Assembly (NCBI GenBank): GCA_031256095.1
Contig: JAIRRG010000204.1
Coordinates: 1 to 18,733, forward strand
DNA length: 18,733 bases
DNA from: Desulfobulbaceae bacterium
GTDB lineage: Bacteria; Desulfobacterota; Desulfobulbia; Desulfobulbales; Desulfocapsaceae
Direction: 5' to 3'
This document shows positions 5,834-12,953 of the stretch, in pieces. The position numbers were made by a program, and so were the translations under genes. The notes under the pieces are model-generated. The model was given only the letters and a program-made list of their open reading frames with translations, ran no database searches and was not told where the DNA came from. Every line of letters begins with the position of its first letter. Within the stretch, counting starts at the first letter, position 1.

Positions 5834-8326
5834 TTAAACGTTGGCGGCAAGGCCTGTTGCCGGGCGCCAGGTTCCGGGTTCAATGGCGGCCAGGACCGTG
5901 TCGGCCAGGACCGGGGCCCGGATGAACTTGTCGTCGCCCAAGGCATCGCTCAGGGCACACAGGACGGCCGCGCAGGCGGCTGTGGCCGGTGGTTCGCCGA
6001 TGCCTCGGGCGCCAATCGGCGTTTGTGGATCAGGCAGACCAACCGAACCCCAAGTGAATTTTTCCGGGAAACAGAGAATACTTGGCGGACGGGTTTGGTA
6101 AAAACGCCTGGACAGCGGCAGGCCGTGCTCATGATCATAGAACCATTTCTGCCTGGTGGCGTGACCAATACCGAACATGGAACGCCCGCCCATCTGTCCG
6201 GCAAAGGCGCGTGGATGGACGACCACGCCCGCATCGGCCTGCGTGTGAAAGTCGACGATCCGGTACATACCGGTCTCGGTGTCGACTTCAACTTCGGCAA
6301 AGGCGGCGACAAAAGAGAAGGTTTGGCCGTCGTGCCGGAAGGTATCGCGGGCCACGGCCACCAGCCCCTGACCGGCCAGGGCGGCGACGGATTTCTTGGT
6401 CATCTTGTTGACATCATTCGGGCACTCATGGCCATCATATGCTCCACCGAGCGCAATGGCTTTGCGGGCAACCTCGGCAAAACTCAACCCTTCGCCATTG
6501 TTCGTTTTCCGGAAAACGCGCTGGTTGCCGATGGCAAAATCCTCCGGTGCGCCTCCCAGGGATTTCGCCGCGATTTCCATTATCTTTGTGCGGGCATCCA
6601 GGCTCGCGGCAAAGCCTGCTCTTGACATGGCGTGAATTGTTTGGCTGCCGCCGGACACGCAACTCCAGGCAAGGTGTTTGCCTGTATTGCCCCAGAGGAT
6701 TTCGCAGGATTCCCAAGGCATGCCCATGGCGTCAGCCACCACCCGCTGCACATCGCTGAAGGATTGCGTGCCGAGATTGCCGACCCCAGAATGGATGCGC
6801 AATTTGCCATCGGGCGTGATGACGAACAAGCCATCGAAACCAATGGTCCCAGCGACAAAGCATCCGGTCGCCACGCCAAGTCCGCGGCGCAGAGGACGTT
6901 TAAGAGCAGGCCGCAACTGGCGCTTCTGCCAGCCGAATGCCTGCGCCCCTTGGTCAAGCGCCTCTTTGACAAAGGCGCTGGTCGCCTTGTTCAGGCTACC
7001 ATCCGTTTGCGGAGGACCAAGCGGCGCCTGGCCTTCTGGCGCATTGATGCGGCACACCGCCAAAGGATCAAGGTTCAGCTTGCGGGCGGCTTTCGCTAAC
7101 AGAGGGCCCAGGAGGGCGCAGGCTTGCAGCCCGCCCGGGGCGGTTTGGAAACCGCGTGTCGGGGTGTTGGTGAGCACCGCCAGGCCGCGCCAGCGCATGG
7201 CGCGAGGTTGGTAGAGGAGTGATGCCATGCGTCCCGACGTGGTCGCATCGTGTTGTTCATCATACGGGCCGTTATCCATAACGACGAACATATCGAGGGC
7301 AAGCAGACGACCCTCTTTGGAAAAACCAGCGCGCATACGGCCGATCAAACTTGGCCGTGCCCGCCCGATGGCTTGCTCATTGTCCCGGGAGACACGGAGC
7401 ATGACCGGCGCCTTCGTCTTTTTCGCCAATAACGCCGGAATGATCGCCGCCACGGAAGCAATGCCCTTGCCGCCAAAACCTCCGCCGGTGTACTCGCTGA
7501 TGAGGACAATATCGTCAGGAGCCATGTTGAGCCACTTGGCAATGGCCGGCACAGTCTGGATGGTGCTTTGCGTACCGACGGCGATATGGAGCTTGCCGTT
7601 TTCCCACCAGGCCAAGGCCGAACGGGTCTCCAGCGCCTGGTGGCTGACATTGGGCGTCACGAACGTTTCGTCCAAAACGAGGGCCGCCCGCGACATTTCG
7701 CCATCAAGGTCGCCATAGGCCCAGGCGCTGCCTCCTTTCCCCAAGGGGAGTTGCTTTTCACCAGCGGCCTCGAAATCAGCCTTGCTCCATTTCAGTTCAC
7801 CAACTTTCGCTTGTTCGGCGGGATTTGCCGCAGGCATCCAAACGTTGCCGTCGGTGCGGGCGTTTGGGCTTCCCGGACGCAAACTGTCCAGGGGGTCAAC
7901 GACAAAGGGAAGCGGCTCAAAGGAAATCTTGATGGCGGCAATGGCGGCGGTCGCGGTCGCCTCATCAACTGCCGCTACCGCCAAAATCGGTTCCCCTTGA
8001 AAGAGCGGTTCCATGGTCAAGGCGCGTTCCGCCCATGGACTGGCTTTGATAACCTCGCCGCGGTCGGTCACAGAATCAGCCGGAGGCGGTAGCTCGTCAG
8101 CGGTGAGAATCGCCCGCACGCCCGGCATGGCCAAGGCGGCTTTAGTGTCGAGATGGCTGACCCGCGCATGGGGCAAGGGACTGGTGAGCAGCTTGCAGAT
8201 GAGCATCCCCTCGGCCCGCAAGTCTTCGGCGAAACGTGCCGTGCCGGTCAACTTGGCCCGCAGGTCAGGCGTGGTGTAATTCTGCCCCGTCAGTCTTGGC
8301 GTGAAAAGAGTGTCGTTTTGCGGCAT
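5834..8326 (-). CDS. Molybdenum-binding large subunit of PaoC-like aldehyde oxidoreductase
   Basis: The 830-residue protein holds the molybdopterin-cytosine-dinucleotide centre and the substrate site. Visible family marks are an aldehyde oxidase/XDH hammerhead-type N-terminal domain (about 20-150), GGGFGGKG (281-288), RGFQTAPGG (391-399), a cofactor-binding segment SCVSGGSQTIHAMSRA (555-570) and GARGIGEPP (772-780), whose Glu778 corresponds to the catalytic base of the family. It has no signal peptide, as for PaoC, and would be carried to the periplasm by the Tat signal of the small subunit. It is about 100 residues longer than PaoC; part of the extra length is a polar stretch at about 160-210. 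The start is firm: aaagggg lies just upstream within the end of the preceding gene, and the gap to that gene is four bases. Aldehydes are the likely substrates, with N-heterocycles or other hydroxylations as alternatives. Confidence 0.92.
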   Translation of the reverse strand: MPQNDTLFTPRLTGQNYTTPDLRAKLTGTARFAEDLRAEGMLICKLLTSPLPHARVSHLDTKAALAMPGVRAILTADELPPPADSVTDRGEVIKASPWAERALTMEPLFQGEPILAVAAVDEATATAAIAAIKISFEPLPFVVDPLDSLRPGSPNARTDGNVWMPAANPAEQAKVGELKWSKADFEAAGEKQLPLGKGGSAWAYGDLDGEMSRAALVLDETFVTPNVSHQALETRSALAWWENGKLHIAVGTQSTIQTVPAIAKWLNMAPDDIVLISEYTGGGFGGKGIASVAAIIPALLAKKTKAPVMLRVSRDNEQAIGRARPSLIGRMRAGFSKEGRLLALDMFVVMDNGPYDEQHDATTSGRMASLLYQPRAMRWRGLAVLTNTPTRGFQTAPGGLQACALLGPLLAKAARKLNLDPLAVCRINAPEGQAPLGPPQTDGSLNKATSAFVKEALDQGAQAFGWQKRQLRPALKRPLRRGLGVATGCFVAGTIGFDGLFVITPDGKLRIHSGVGNLGTQSFSDVQRVVADAMGMPWESCEILWGNTGKHLAWSCVSGGSQTIHAMSRAGFAASLDARTKIMEIAAKSLGGAPEDFAIGNQRVFRKTNNGEGLSFAEVARKAIALGGAYDGHECPNDVNKMTKKSVAALAGQGLVAVARDTFRHDGQTFSFVAAFAEVEVDTETGMYRIVDFHTQADAGVVVHPRAFAGQMGGRSMFGIGHATRQKWFYDHEHGLPLSRRFYQTRPPSILCFPEKFTWGSVGLPDPQTPIGARGIGEPPATAACAAVLCALSDALGDDKFIRAPVLADTVLAAIEPGTWRPATGLAANV

Positions 8327-8330
8327 GATT

Positions 8331-8957
8331 TTACCCCTTTCGCATGTATTCGGCCCCGCGCATCAGGGCAGTGAGGATCTTGTCATAATCCTGGCAGCGA
8401 CAGAGATTTCCCGACACTCCGTGTGCCAGTTCCTGTCGGTTGGGGTTGGGATTGGTCTTGAGATAGCCAAGCGTCGACATGAGGAAACCCGGGGCGCAAT
8501 AGCCACATTGAAAACCTTGCTCATCGAAAACGCCCTGCTGCAAGGGATGCAATGTATTGTCGGGCCGAGCCAAGCCTTCTATGGTCAGCACATTTTTGCC
8601 ACGGACACTATGGGTAAGAATCGAGCAGGAATAGTGGGGGACGTTATCGACGAGTATCGTACATGCCCCGCATTCTCCGCGGTCACAAGCAATTTTCAGG
8701 CCCATGAGCCCGAGTTTATTGCGCAGGGTTTGCGCCAGAGTTTCCTGGGGTAAGACATCGACGCGGCGCTGTTGCCCATTGACGTTCAGGGTAATGAGCC
8801 GTTCAACGGCGCCATGAGATGTTTTAGGAGCCGCCCCCACCGGATTGGAATAGAGCAAGGCGGACGAGGAAACGACACCAGCGGCGATGATGCTTTTGAT
8901 GAACTGACGCCGGGTCATGCCCGCCGGTCTGATGGTTTCGAGAATTGATGTGTTCAT
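8331..8957 (-). CDS. Tat-exported 2x[2Fe-2S] small subunit, PaoA-like
   Basis: This is the electron-transfer subunit of the molybdoenzyme. Residues 1-44 form a twin-arginine signal: TRRQFIKS with the arginine pair at 16-17, a hydrophobic stretch to about 37, and AAP as a likely cleavage region. A plant-type [2Fe-2S] domain follows with C91, C96, C99 and C111 (CDRGECGAC...C). An all-helical second [2Fe-2S] domain has C151, C154, C186 and C188 (CGYC...CRC). The 208-residue length is close to PaoA. The Tat signal distinguishes this enzyme from cytoplasmic xanthine dehydrogenase and 4-hydroxybenzoyl-CoA reductase. ggag five bases before the ATG supports the start. This is the first gene of the operon, and the large subunit begins four bases after its stop. 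Confidence 0.93.
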   Translation of the reverse strand: MNTSILETIRPAGMTRRQFIKSIIAAGVVSSSALLYSNPVGAAPKTSHGAVERLITLNVNGQQRRVDVLPQETLAQTLRNKLGLMGLKIACDRGECGACTILVDNVPHYSCSILTHSVRGKNVLTIEGLARPDNTLHPLQQGVFDEQGFQCGYCAPGFLMSTLGYLKTNPNPNRQELAHGVSGNLCRCQDYDKILTALMRGAEYMRKG

Positions 8958-9143
8958 GTCTGCTCCATTTTTATCTGAGGTGATATGGGAGACTGTGGAC
9001 CATTATTACCGGGCTATGGGAAAATCCGTGCTCAGGAGACCAACGTGCCATCGAGAGCTTCCTGCCAATATTTCCAATGATGATAATTAATCAAGCTGAT
9101 TGGGCCTGTAAATAATTTTCTTGTTATCACATAATTTCAACAA

Positions 9144-9152
9144 ATTATAGCA
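9144..9152 (-). promoter_or_regulatory. Candidate extended -10 promoter for the molybdoenzyme operon
   Basis: On the minus strand the sequence TGCTATAAT is a perfect extended -10 element (TGnTATAAT) in an AT-rich stretch upstream of the small-subunit gene. No good -35 hexamer is found 16-18 bases upstream (ccaact at 17), which extended -10 promoters can tolerate. If used, transcription would start near 9137 and leave a leader of about 180 bases. Alternatives such as ttgaaa with aattat further downstream are weaker. Confidence 0.35.
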
Positions 9153-9387
9153 ATGGTTGGGAGATCAGTTGGTTTTGCAAAGTCCGCTAAGGTAACCGGT
9201 TCTTCATGGTATATGCGGCAAGAAGCGGCAATTGAGCGAAGGGGTGTCCGGTATTTTCGACACATTGGGTTGGTACAGGCGCTTCAGAGCGTTCGACATT
9301 AAAACGAAAACGTCTGACCGGGCGTATGCCGCGATTCTGCCGGTGGTTGAGCTGGCAGTTTCAACACCGGCAGCGGAGATTCCACTT

Positions 9388-9420
9388 AAAAGTCTCTATC
9401 CCTTGTTCAAACAAGGGAGA
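9388..9420 (-). terminator. Terminator-like hairpin after the beta-helix gene
   Basis: A perfect 8-base stem (tcccttgt 9401-9408, acaaggga 9413-9420) closes a four-base loop about 24 bases past the stop of the minus-strand gene at 9444. Read on the minus strand it is followed by tagagacttttaa, a short T-run a few bases after the stem. This is a modest candidate for a Rho-independent terminator of the selB operon. Confidence 0.45.
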
Positions 9421-9443
9421 ACACCTCGTCATTCCCGGCGCAG

Positions 9444-10244
9444 TCATCGAATAATTTTTCGGTCAGGATGGAAACCGGAAGCGGCGGTGGTATTGGGAAA
9501 GAGCATACACTCGCGTCCGAAGATCGTGCCAGGACTGGTCACGGCGTTGCAGCCGGTCTGGCTGCCGTCGCCTAAAATGGCGCCCAGTTTGCGGCGTCCG
9601 GTGTCAAAAAGCTGGCGCTCATGGCGGAGAACGATATTGCCGCCGATGAAGCGCAGGTTGGCAAACTTGGTGCCGGCGCCGAGGTTGCAGTCGTTGCCTA
9701 AAATTGAATCGCCGAGGTAGGCGAAATGACCGGCCTTGACGTCGTTGAGAAAAATACTATTTTTGATTTCCGTGGCATGCCCTAGCACACAACGCTTTCC
9801 GGCCAGGCAGTAACCGCGCAAGTAGGCGCCCTGCCGGATTTCGCTACAATCATCGCAGATCACTGGCGCCTTCAGCATTGCCTGGCTTTCGACGAGAACG
9901 CCACGGCCAAAGGCAAAATGCTCGCCAACAAGCACCGCCCCGGCCATCAGCACCGAGGCGCCATCAAGACGTCTGCCGCCATCGAAAACAGCCAGGCCAC
10001 CCTTATTGGTATCGCCATATTCAATAGTTAGGTCAGTGGCGAGGCGCCAGCGTCCGTCATGAAAAATCACCGTCTCCGGCAGCGGCCTGCCGTCCGGCAA
10101 CAGGCCGCGATCAAGAGCGGGATAGTCATAGCCATCCATATAGGATTTCAGGGCACCAAGCGCCTGCCAGACCGGGGCGTCGCTGGCAAAGACCGCGGCA
10201 TGGCTAAACTCCCGCAAATCGAAAAAATCTGTGGCGGAAAACAT
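9444..10244 (-). CDS. Left-handed beta-helix (hexapeptide repeat) sugar-nucleotide-type protein
   Basis: The 266-residue protein has hexapeptide-like repeats in its second half, best seen around EIKNSIFLNDVKAGHFAYLG, then DSILGNDCNLGAGTKFANLRF. This wording is typical of the C-terminal beta-helix of GlmU and of bifunctional glucose-1-phosphate thymidylyltransferase or N-acetylglucosamine-1-phosphate uridylyltransferase relatives. The N-terminal 90 residues lack a nucleotidyltransferase GxGTRL-type signature, so only the acyltransferase-type or structural half is present. A role in sugar-phosphate or UDP-GlcNAc-type metabolism is possible, but neither activity nor substrate can be assigned. 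ggag about six bases before the ATG supports the start. It lies 23 bases after selB and is the last gene of that operon, followed by a hairpin. Confidence 0.75.
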   Translation of the reverse strand: MFSATDFFDLREFSHAAVFASDAPVWQALGALKSYMDGYDYPALDRGLLPDGRPLPETVIFHDGRWRLATDLTIEYGDTNKGGLAVFDGGRRLDGASVLMAGAVLVGEHFAFGRGVLVESQAMLKAPVICDDCSEIRQGAYLRGYCLAGKRCVLGHATEIKNSIFLNDVKAGHFAYLGDSILGNDCNLGAGTKFANLRFIGGNIVLRHERQLFDTGRRKLGAILGDGSQTGCNAVTSPGTIFGRECMLFPNTTAASGFHPDRKIIR

Positions 10245-10267
10245 CGGCGTCTCCGGGGAAAAGGGGA

Positions 10268-12196
10268 TCAGGCCTTGCGCAATACCCGCTTGTCGCCAAG
10301 GCGGATGGTCAATTTGACGCGGTCAAAATACTCGAGGATTGGGATGGAAAATTTCCGGGTCAGGCCGGAAAGCTCTTTGAAAGCTGGGGCATCGATCTCG
10401 CCGTGTTCACGAATATGGGCAACAACGCGCTCTGTCAGCCCGGCCAGGACATCCTTGTCATAAAACAGATTTTCGCTGATCTTCACCAATTCGCCATCAC
10501 GCAGCAGCAGCTCCAACACTTCGCGCAGCCGTTTCTCCGGATAGGCGGTGAATTGCTCCTGAGTTTCCCTCAGGGTCGGCGTGAACAAGCCTTTGTCACG
10601 GTACCAGGCCCGCATGTCGTGGCGCAACTGGCTCTCATCAACGGTCAGGCGAACCTCGTGCCCGGCCAGACGGACAATAGCCTCCTCCTGCGCCACCACG
10701 CCCTTGTTCACCAAAGTTTGCAGGCAATACTGAAAGACGCGGCCATCGACGCGGGCGCCGAATGCCTGACGCAACTCTTCTTTCGCCATGCCCGGCAGCA
10801 ACGGCCAGGCGGCATGCCAGTCGCCCAGGCGCTGTTCCAACTCGGCCATCAGCGCCGCCGCCACCTCGGCATGCAGATATCTCTGGCTCTGCGAGTCAAC
10901 GACAACGATTTTTTTCGTGGAAATCGGCGGCTCCAGGACCTTTTTCAACTGCTTGCCAAACAGCCCCAGCCGCGGCGCCAGTTGCTCGGCGGTTAGGCCC
11001 AGCGCCCCGTGTTCGCGCAGATGAAAAAGAAGGATGTCTTCGACAACACCACCGCCGAGAATTTCGATCATCTCGCGGTTATAGGCGCGGTCGGTTTTAC
11101 CCAGGCGCTTGCGTTTGCGCGGCGGTAGATTGCCCAGGACCTCGCCGCCGCCGATGGTAAAGACCGGCGAATAGCCGCGAATGACGAAGCGGTCTCCCGG
11201 CCAAACCGCCACCGGCTCTTCAAGCAACAACTGGGCGCCGGCTTCGGCGCCAGGTTCCAATTGATCACGGTCAAGGAGCGACACGCGGCCCAGGATTTCG
11301 GCGGTGCCGATATGCACTCGCACCCGCGTTCGGTGGGCCAGCGCCTTGACATTGGCGGCCAAATAGAGCAGGCGACAATCGAGCATGAAGCTTGACTGGA
11401 GTGAGGCGGGCGGCGCCAGCACCATGCCGCGGCGCAATTCACCGGTCTCGGCCCCTTGCAGGTTGATGGCGGTGCGGTGCCCGGCCTCAACCTGCCCGAC
11501 GCTCTGGCCGTGCACCTGAATACCGCGCACCTTGGCGGTTTTGTCGCCGGGGAACAGTTGCACATCCTCTGCCAGCGTCAGGCGGCCAGAAATTGAAGTG
11601 CCTGTCACCACGGCGCCGAAGCCTTTCATGGCAAATACTCTATCCACTGGCAGGCGGAAAGGGCCGAAGGCCTCGCTGAAATTCTGGCCACGCACCATGC
11701 TATCGAGCGTCTGACGAAGCTCCTCAATACCTTCACCGGTGACCGACGACACCGTGAGAATCGGCGCGCTTTCGAGGAAACTTCCCTGACAAAAAACCCG
11801 CACCTCCTCGATCACCATTTCCAGCCAATCCGGCTCGACCATATCCTTTTTCGTGATCACCACCAGGCCGTTTTTGACGCCGAGCAGGCGGCAAATTTCA
11901 AAATGCTCGCGGGTTTGCGGCATGATACCCTCGTCGGCGGCAATGACGAAGGCCAGCAAATCCATGCCGGTGACGCCGGCCACCATGTTCTTCACGAATT
12001 TCTCGTGACCGGGGACATCGACGATACCGAGGCGGTGGCCGCAGGGCAGGTCAAGAAAGGCAAAGCCCAGCTCGATGGTGATGCCGCGCCGTTTTTCTTC
12101 CTGCAAACGGTCGGTTTCAATGCCGGTTAAGGCGCGCACCAGGCTGGTTTTGCCGTGGTCAACGTGGCCGGCGGTGCCGAGGACAATTTCCCGCAT
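10268..12196 (-). CDS. selB: Selenocysteine-specific elongation factor SelB
   Basis: SelB is a GTPase that brings selenocysteyl-tRNA to in-frame UGA codons by binding the SECIS hairpin in the mRNA. The 642-residue length is normal. GTPase motifs are clear: GHVDHGKT (10-17), RRGIT (36-40), DVPGHEKF (60-67) and TKKD (115-118). EF-Tu-like beta-barrel domains follow, and the C-terminal third reads as the winged-helix repeats that bind SECIS RNA. SelB, rather than EF-Tu or another translational GTPase, is supported by the start MREIVLGTAGHVDHGKTSL and the RLQEEKRRGITIELGFA segment. The gene starts three bases after the MBL-fold hydrolase stop with no strong ribosome binding site, suggesting translational coupling. 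selA, selD and selC are not in the window. No in-frame UGA interrupting a recognisable protein was seen here. Confidence 0.95.
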   Translation of the reverse strand: MREIVLGTAGHVDHGKTSLVRALTGIETDRLQEEKRRGITIELGFAFLDLPCGHRLGIVDVPGHEKFVKNMVAGVTGMDLLAFVIAADEGIMPQTREHFEICRLLGVKNGLVVITKKDMVEPDWLEMVIEEVRVFCQGSFLESAPILTVSSVTGEGIEELRQTLDSMVRGQNFSEAFGPFRLPVDRVFAMKGFGAVVTGTSISGRLTLAEDVQLFPGDKTAKVRGIQVHGQSVGQVEAGHRTAINLQGAETGELRRGMVLAPPASLQSSFMLDCRLLYLAANVKALAHRTRVRVHIGTAEILGRVSLLDRDQLEPGAEAGAQLLLEEPVAVWPGDRFVIRGYSPVFTIGGGEVLGNLPPRKRKRLGKTDRAYNREMIEILGGGVVEDILLFHLREHGALGLTAEQLAPRLGLFGKQLKKVLEPPISTKKIVVVDSQSQRYLHAEVAAALMAELEQRLGDWHAAWPLLPGMAKEELRQAFGARVDGRVFQYCLQTLVNKGVVAQEEAIVRLAGHEVRLTVDESQLRHDMRAWYRDKGLFTPTLRETQEQFTAYPEKRLREVLELLLRDGELVKISENLFYDKDVLAGLTERVVAHIREHGEIDAPAFKELSGLTRKFSIPILEYFDRVKLTIRLGDKRVLRKA

Positions 12197-12199
12197 GGC

Positions 12200-12829
12200 T
12201 TATAGAAAGGGATTGTCGCGCTTTTCGGCGCCGATGGTCGATTGCATGCCGCCGTAGCCATGCCCTGGCCAGACTTTGGTCTGCTCCGGCAGGGAAAACA
12301 AGCGCGTCTGAATGGAATTCATCAGTTGGTCAAAGGAGCCGCCGGGAAAGTCGGTGCGGCCAACCCCTTGAACAAAGAGGGTGTCGCCGGTCAACAGGTC
12401 GTCGCCAGACAACAAGCACATGCCGCCTGGCGTGTGCCCCGGCGTATGGATGACGGTAAATGCCTCATCGCCAACGGCAATGCGCTCGCCATCGACAACG
12501 GTCTGGTCGCAAGCCGGGGCTTCGTCCATGCCAAACATGGCAAAATAGCGGCCAGCTTCCGGGTTGGCGAGGAAGGCCGCCTCATCCTTGTGCATGATAA
12601 AGGGCGTCTGCGGCATGGCCGCTTTCAGTTCGGCGACGCCGCAGATATGATCGGGATGGCTGTGGGTGGCAATGATTGATTGCACGGCAAGGCCGCCTTG
12701 TCTGACAACATTCAGTATCTTTGGGATGTCGCCGCCGGGGTCAATGACCGCCGCCTTCTTGGTAACCGGACAACTGGCGATATAGCAGCAGACGCCCATG
12801 CTGCCAACGATGAGTTGCTGTATCTTCAT
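12200..12829 (-). CDS. MBL-fold metallohydrolase, glyoxalase II-like
   Basis: This is a metallo-beta-lactamase-fold hydrolase of the small glyoxalase II-like (YcbL-type) group, which binds two metals and usually cleaves thioesters. The 209 residues show HSHPDH (56-61), H132 within HTPGHTPGG, D149 in TGDTLF, GRTDFPGGS (158-166) and H190 in WPGHGYGG, so the metal-binding set is complete. The frame also opens at an ATG at 12841, but the second ATG at 12829 is preferred because agga lies seven bases before it and the first has no ribosome binding site. The substrate (hydroxyacyl-glutathione or another thioester) is not determined. It is the first gene of a run with selB and the beta-helix gene, 124 bases after thiL. 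Confidence 0.88.
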   Translation of the reverse strand: MKIQQLIVGSMGVCCYIASCPVTKKAAVIDPGGDIPKILNVVRQGGLAVQSIIATHSHPDHICGVAELKAAMPQTPFIMHKDEAAFLANPEAGRYFAMFGMDEAPACDQTVVDGERIAVGDEAFTVIHTPGHTPGGMCLLSGDDLLTGDTLFVQGVGRTDFPGGSFDQLMNSIQTRLFSLPEQTKVWPGHGYGGMQSTIGAEKRDNPFL

Positions 12830-12869
12830 AGTTTTCCTCATAATGATAAAGCGCCCGCGCTGCCCACCC

Positions 12870-12921
12870 GGCCACAGAGCCGGGGCAACGGCGGCAATCC
12901 GCCCCGGTTATACCGGTGGCC
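12870..12921 (-). promoter_or_regulatory. Nested GC-rich dyads between thiL and the MBL gene
   Basis: An outer 6-base pair (ggccac 12870-12875, gtggcc 12916-12921) encloses a 7-base stem (ccggggc 12880-12886, gccccgg 12901-12907). Inside, ggcgg (12890-12894) can pair instead with ccgcc (12899-12903) around a caat loop. No T-run follows, so it is not a standard intrinsic terminator. It could be a Rho-independent-like pause, a leader structure of the MBL-selB operon or a protein-binding site. Confidence 0.3.
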
Positions 12922-12953
12922 ATGAGACAAGACAAGAACTTTCAGGCCGTTCG

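Larger units (their letters stand above)
8958..9443. other. 486-base intergenic region between the two gene blocks
   Basis: No convincing gene lies here. It separates the molybdoenzyme operon (start at 8957) from the LbetaH gene (stop at 9444), both on the minus strand. It holds the candidate promoter at 9144-9152, an AT-rich tract at about 9070-9150, a short dyad (aatca-agc-tgatt) near 9090, an aaccggtt palindrome near 9195 and a terminator-like hairpin at 9401-9420. A plus-strand open frame starting at 9232 runs into the antisense of the next gene; it has no recognisable product and no start signal, and is not annotated as a gene. Confidence 0.5.

Noticed and set aside
9044..9050. TGGCACG on the minus strand, resembling the -24 element of a sigma-54 promoter
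   Set aside because: The -12 element is not there: the expected TTGCW position reads TCTCC, lacking the key GC.
9428..9440. cgtcattcccg, reminiscent of common dispersed repeats
   Set aside because: The inverted half expected of such repeats is missing and the match is too short to support a call.
9232..9720. Plus-strand open frame of 162 codons
   Set aside because: It starts at a TTG without a ribosome binding site, its second half is antisense to the beta-helix gene, and its composition (Arg/Pro/Ser-rich) is that of a shadow frame.
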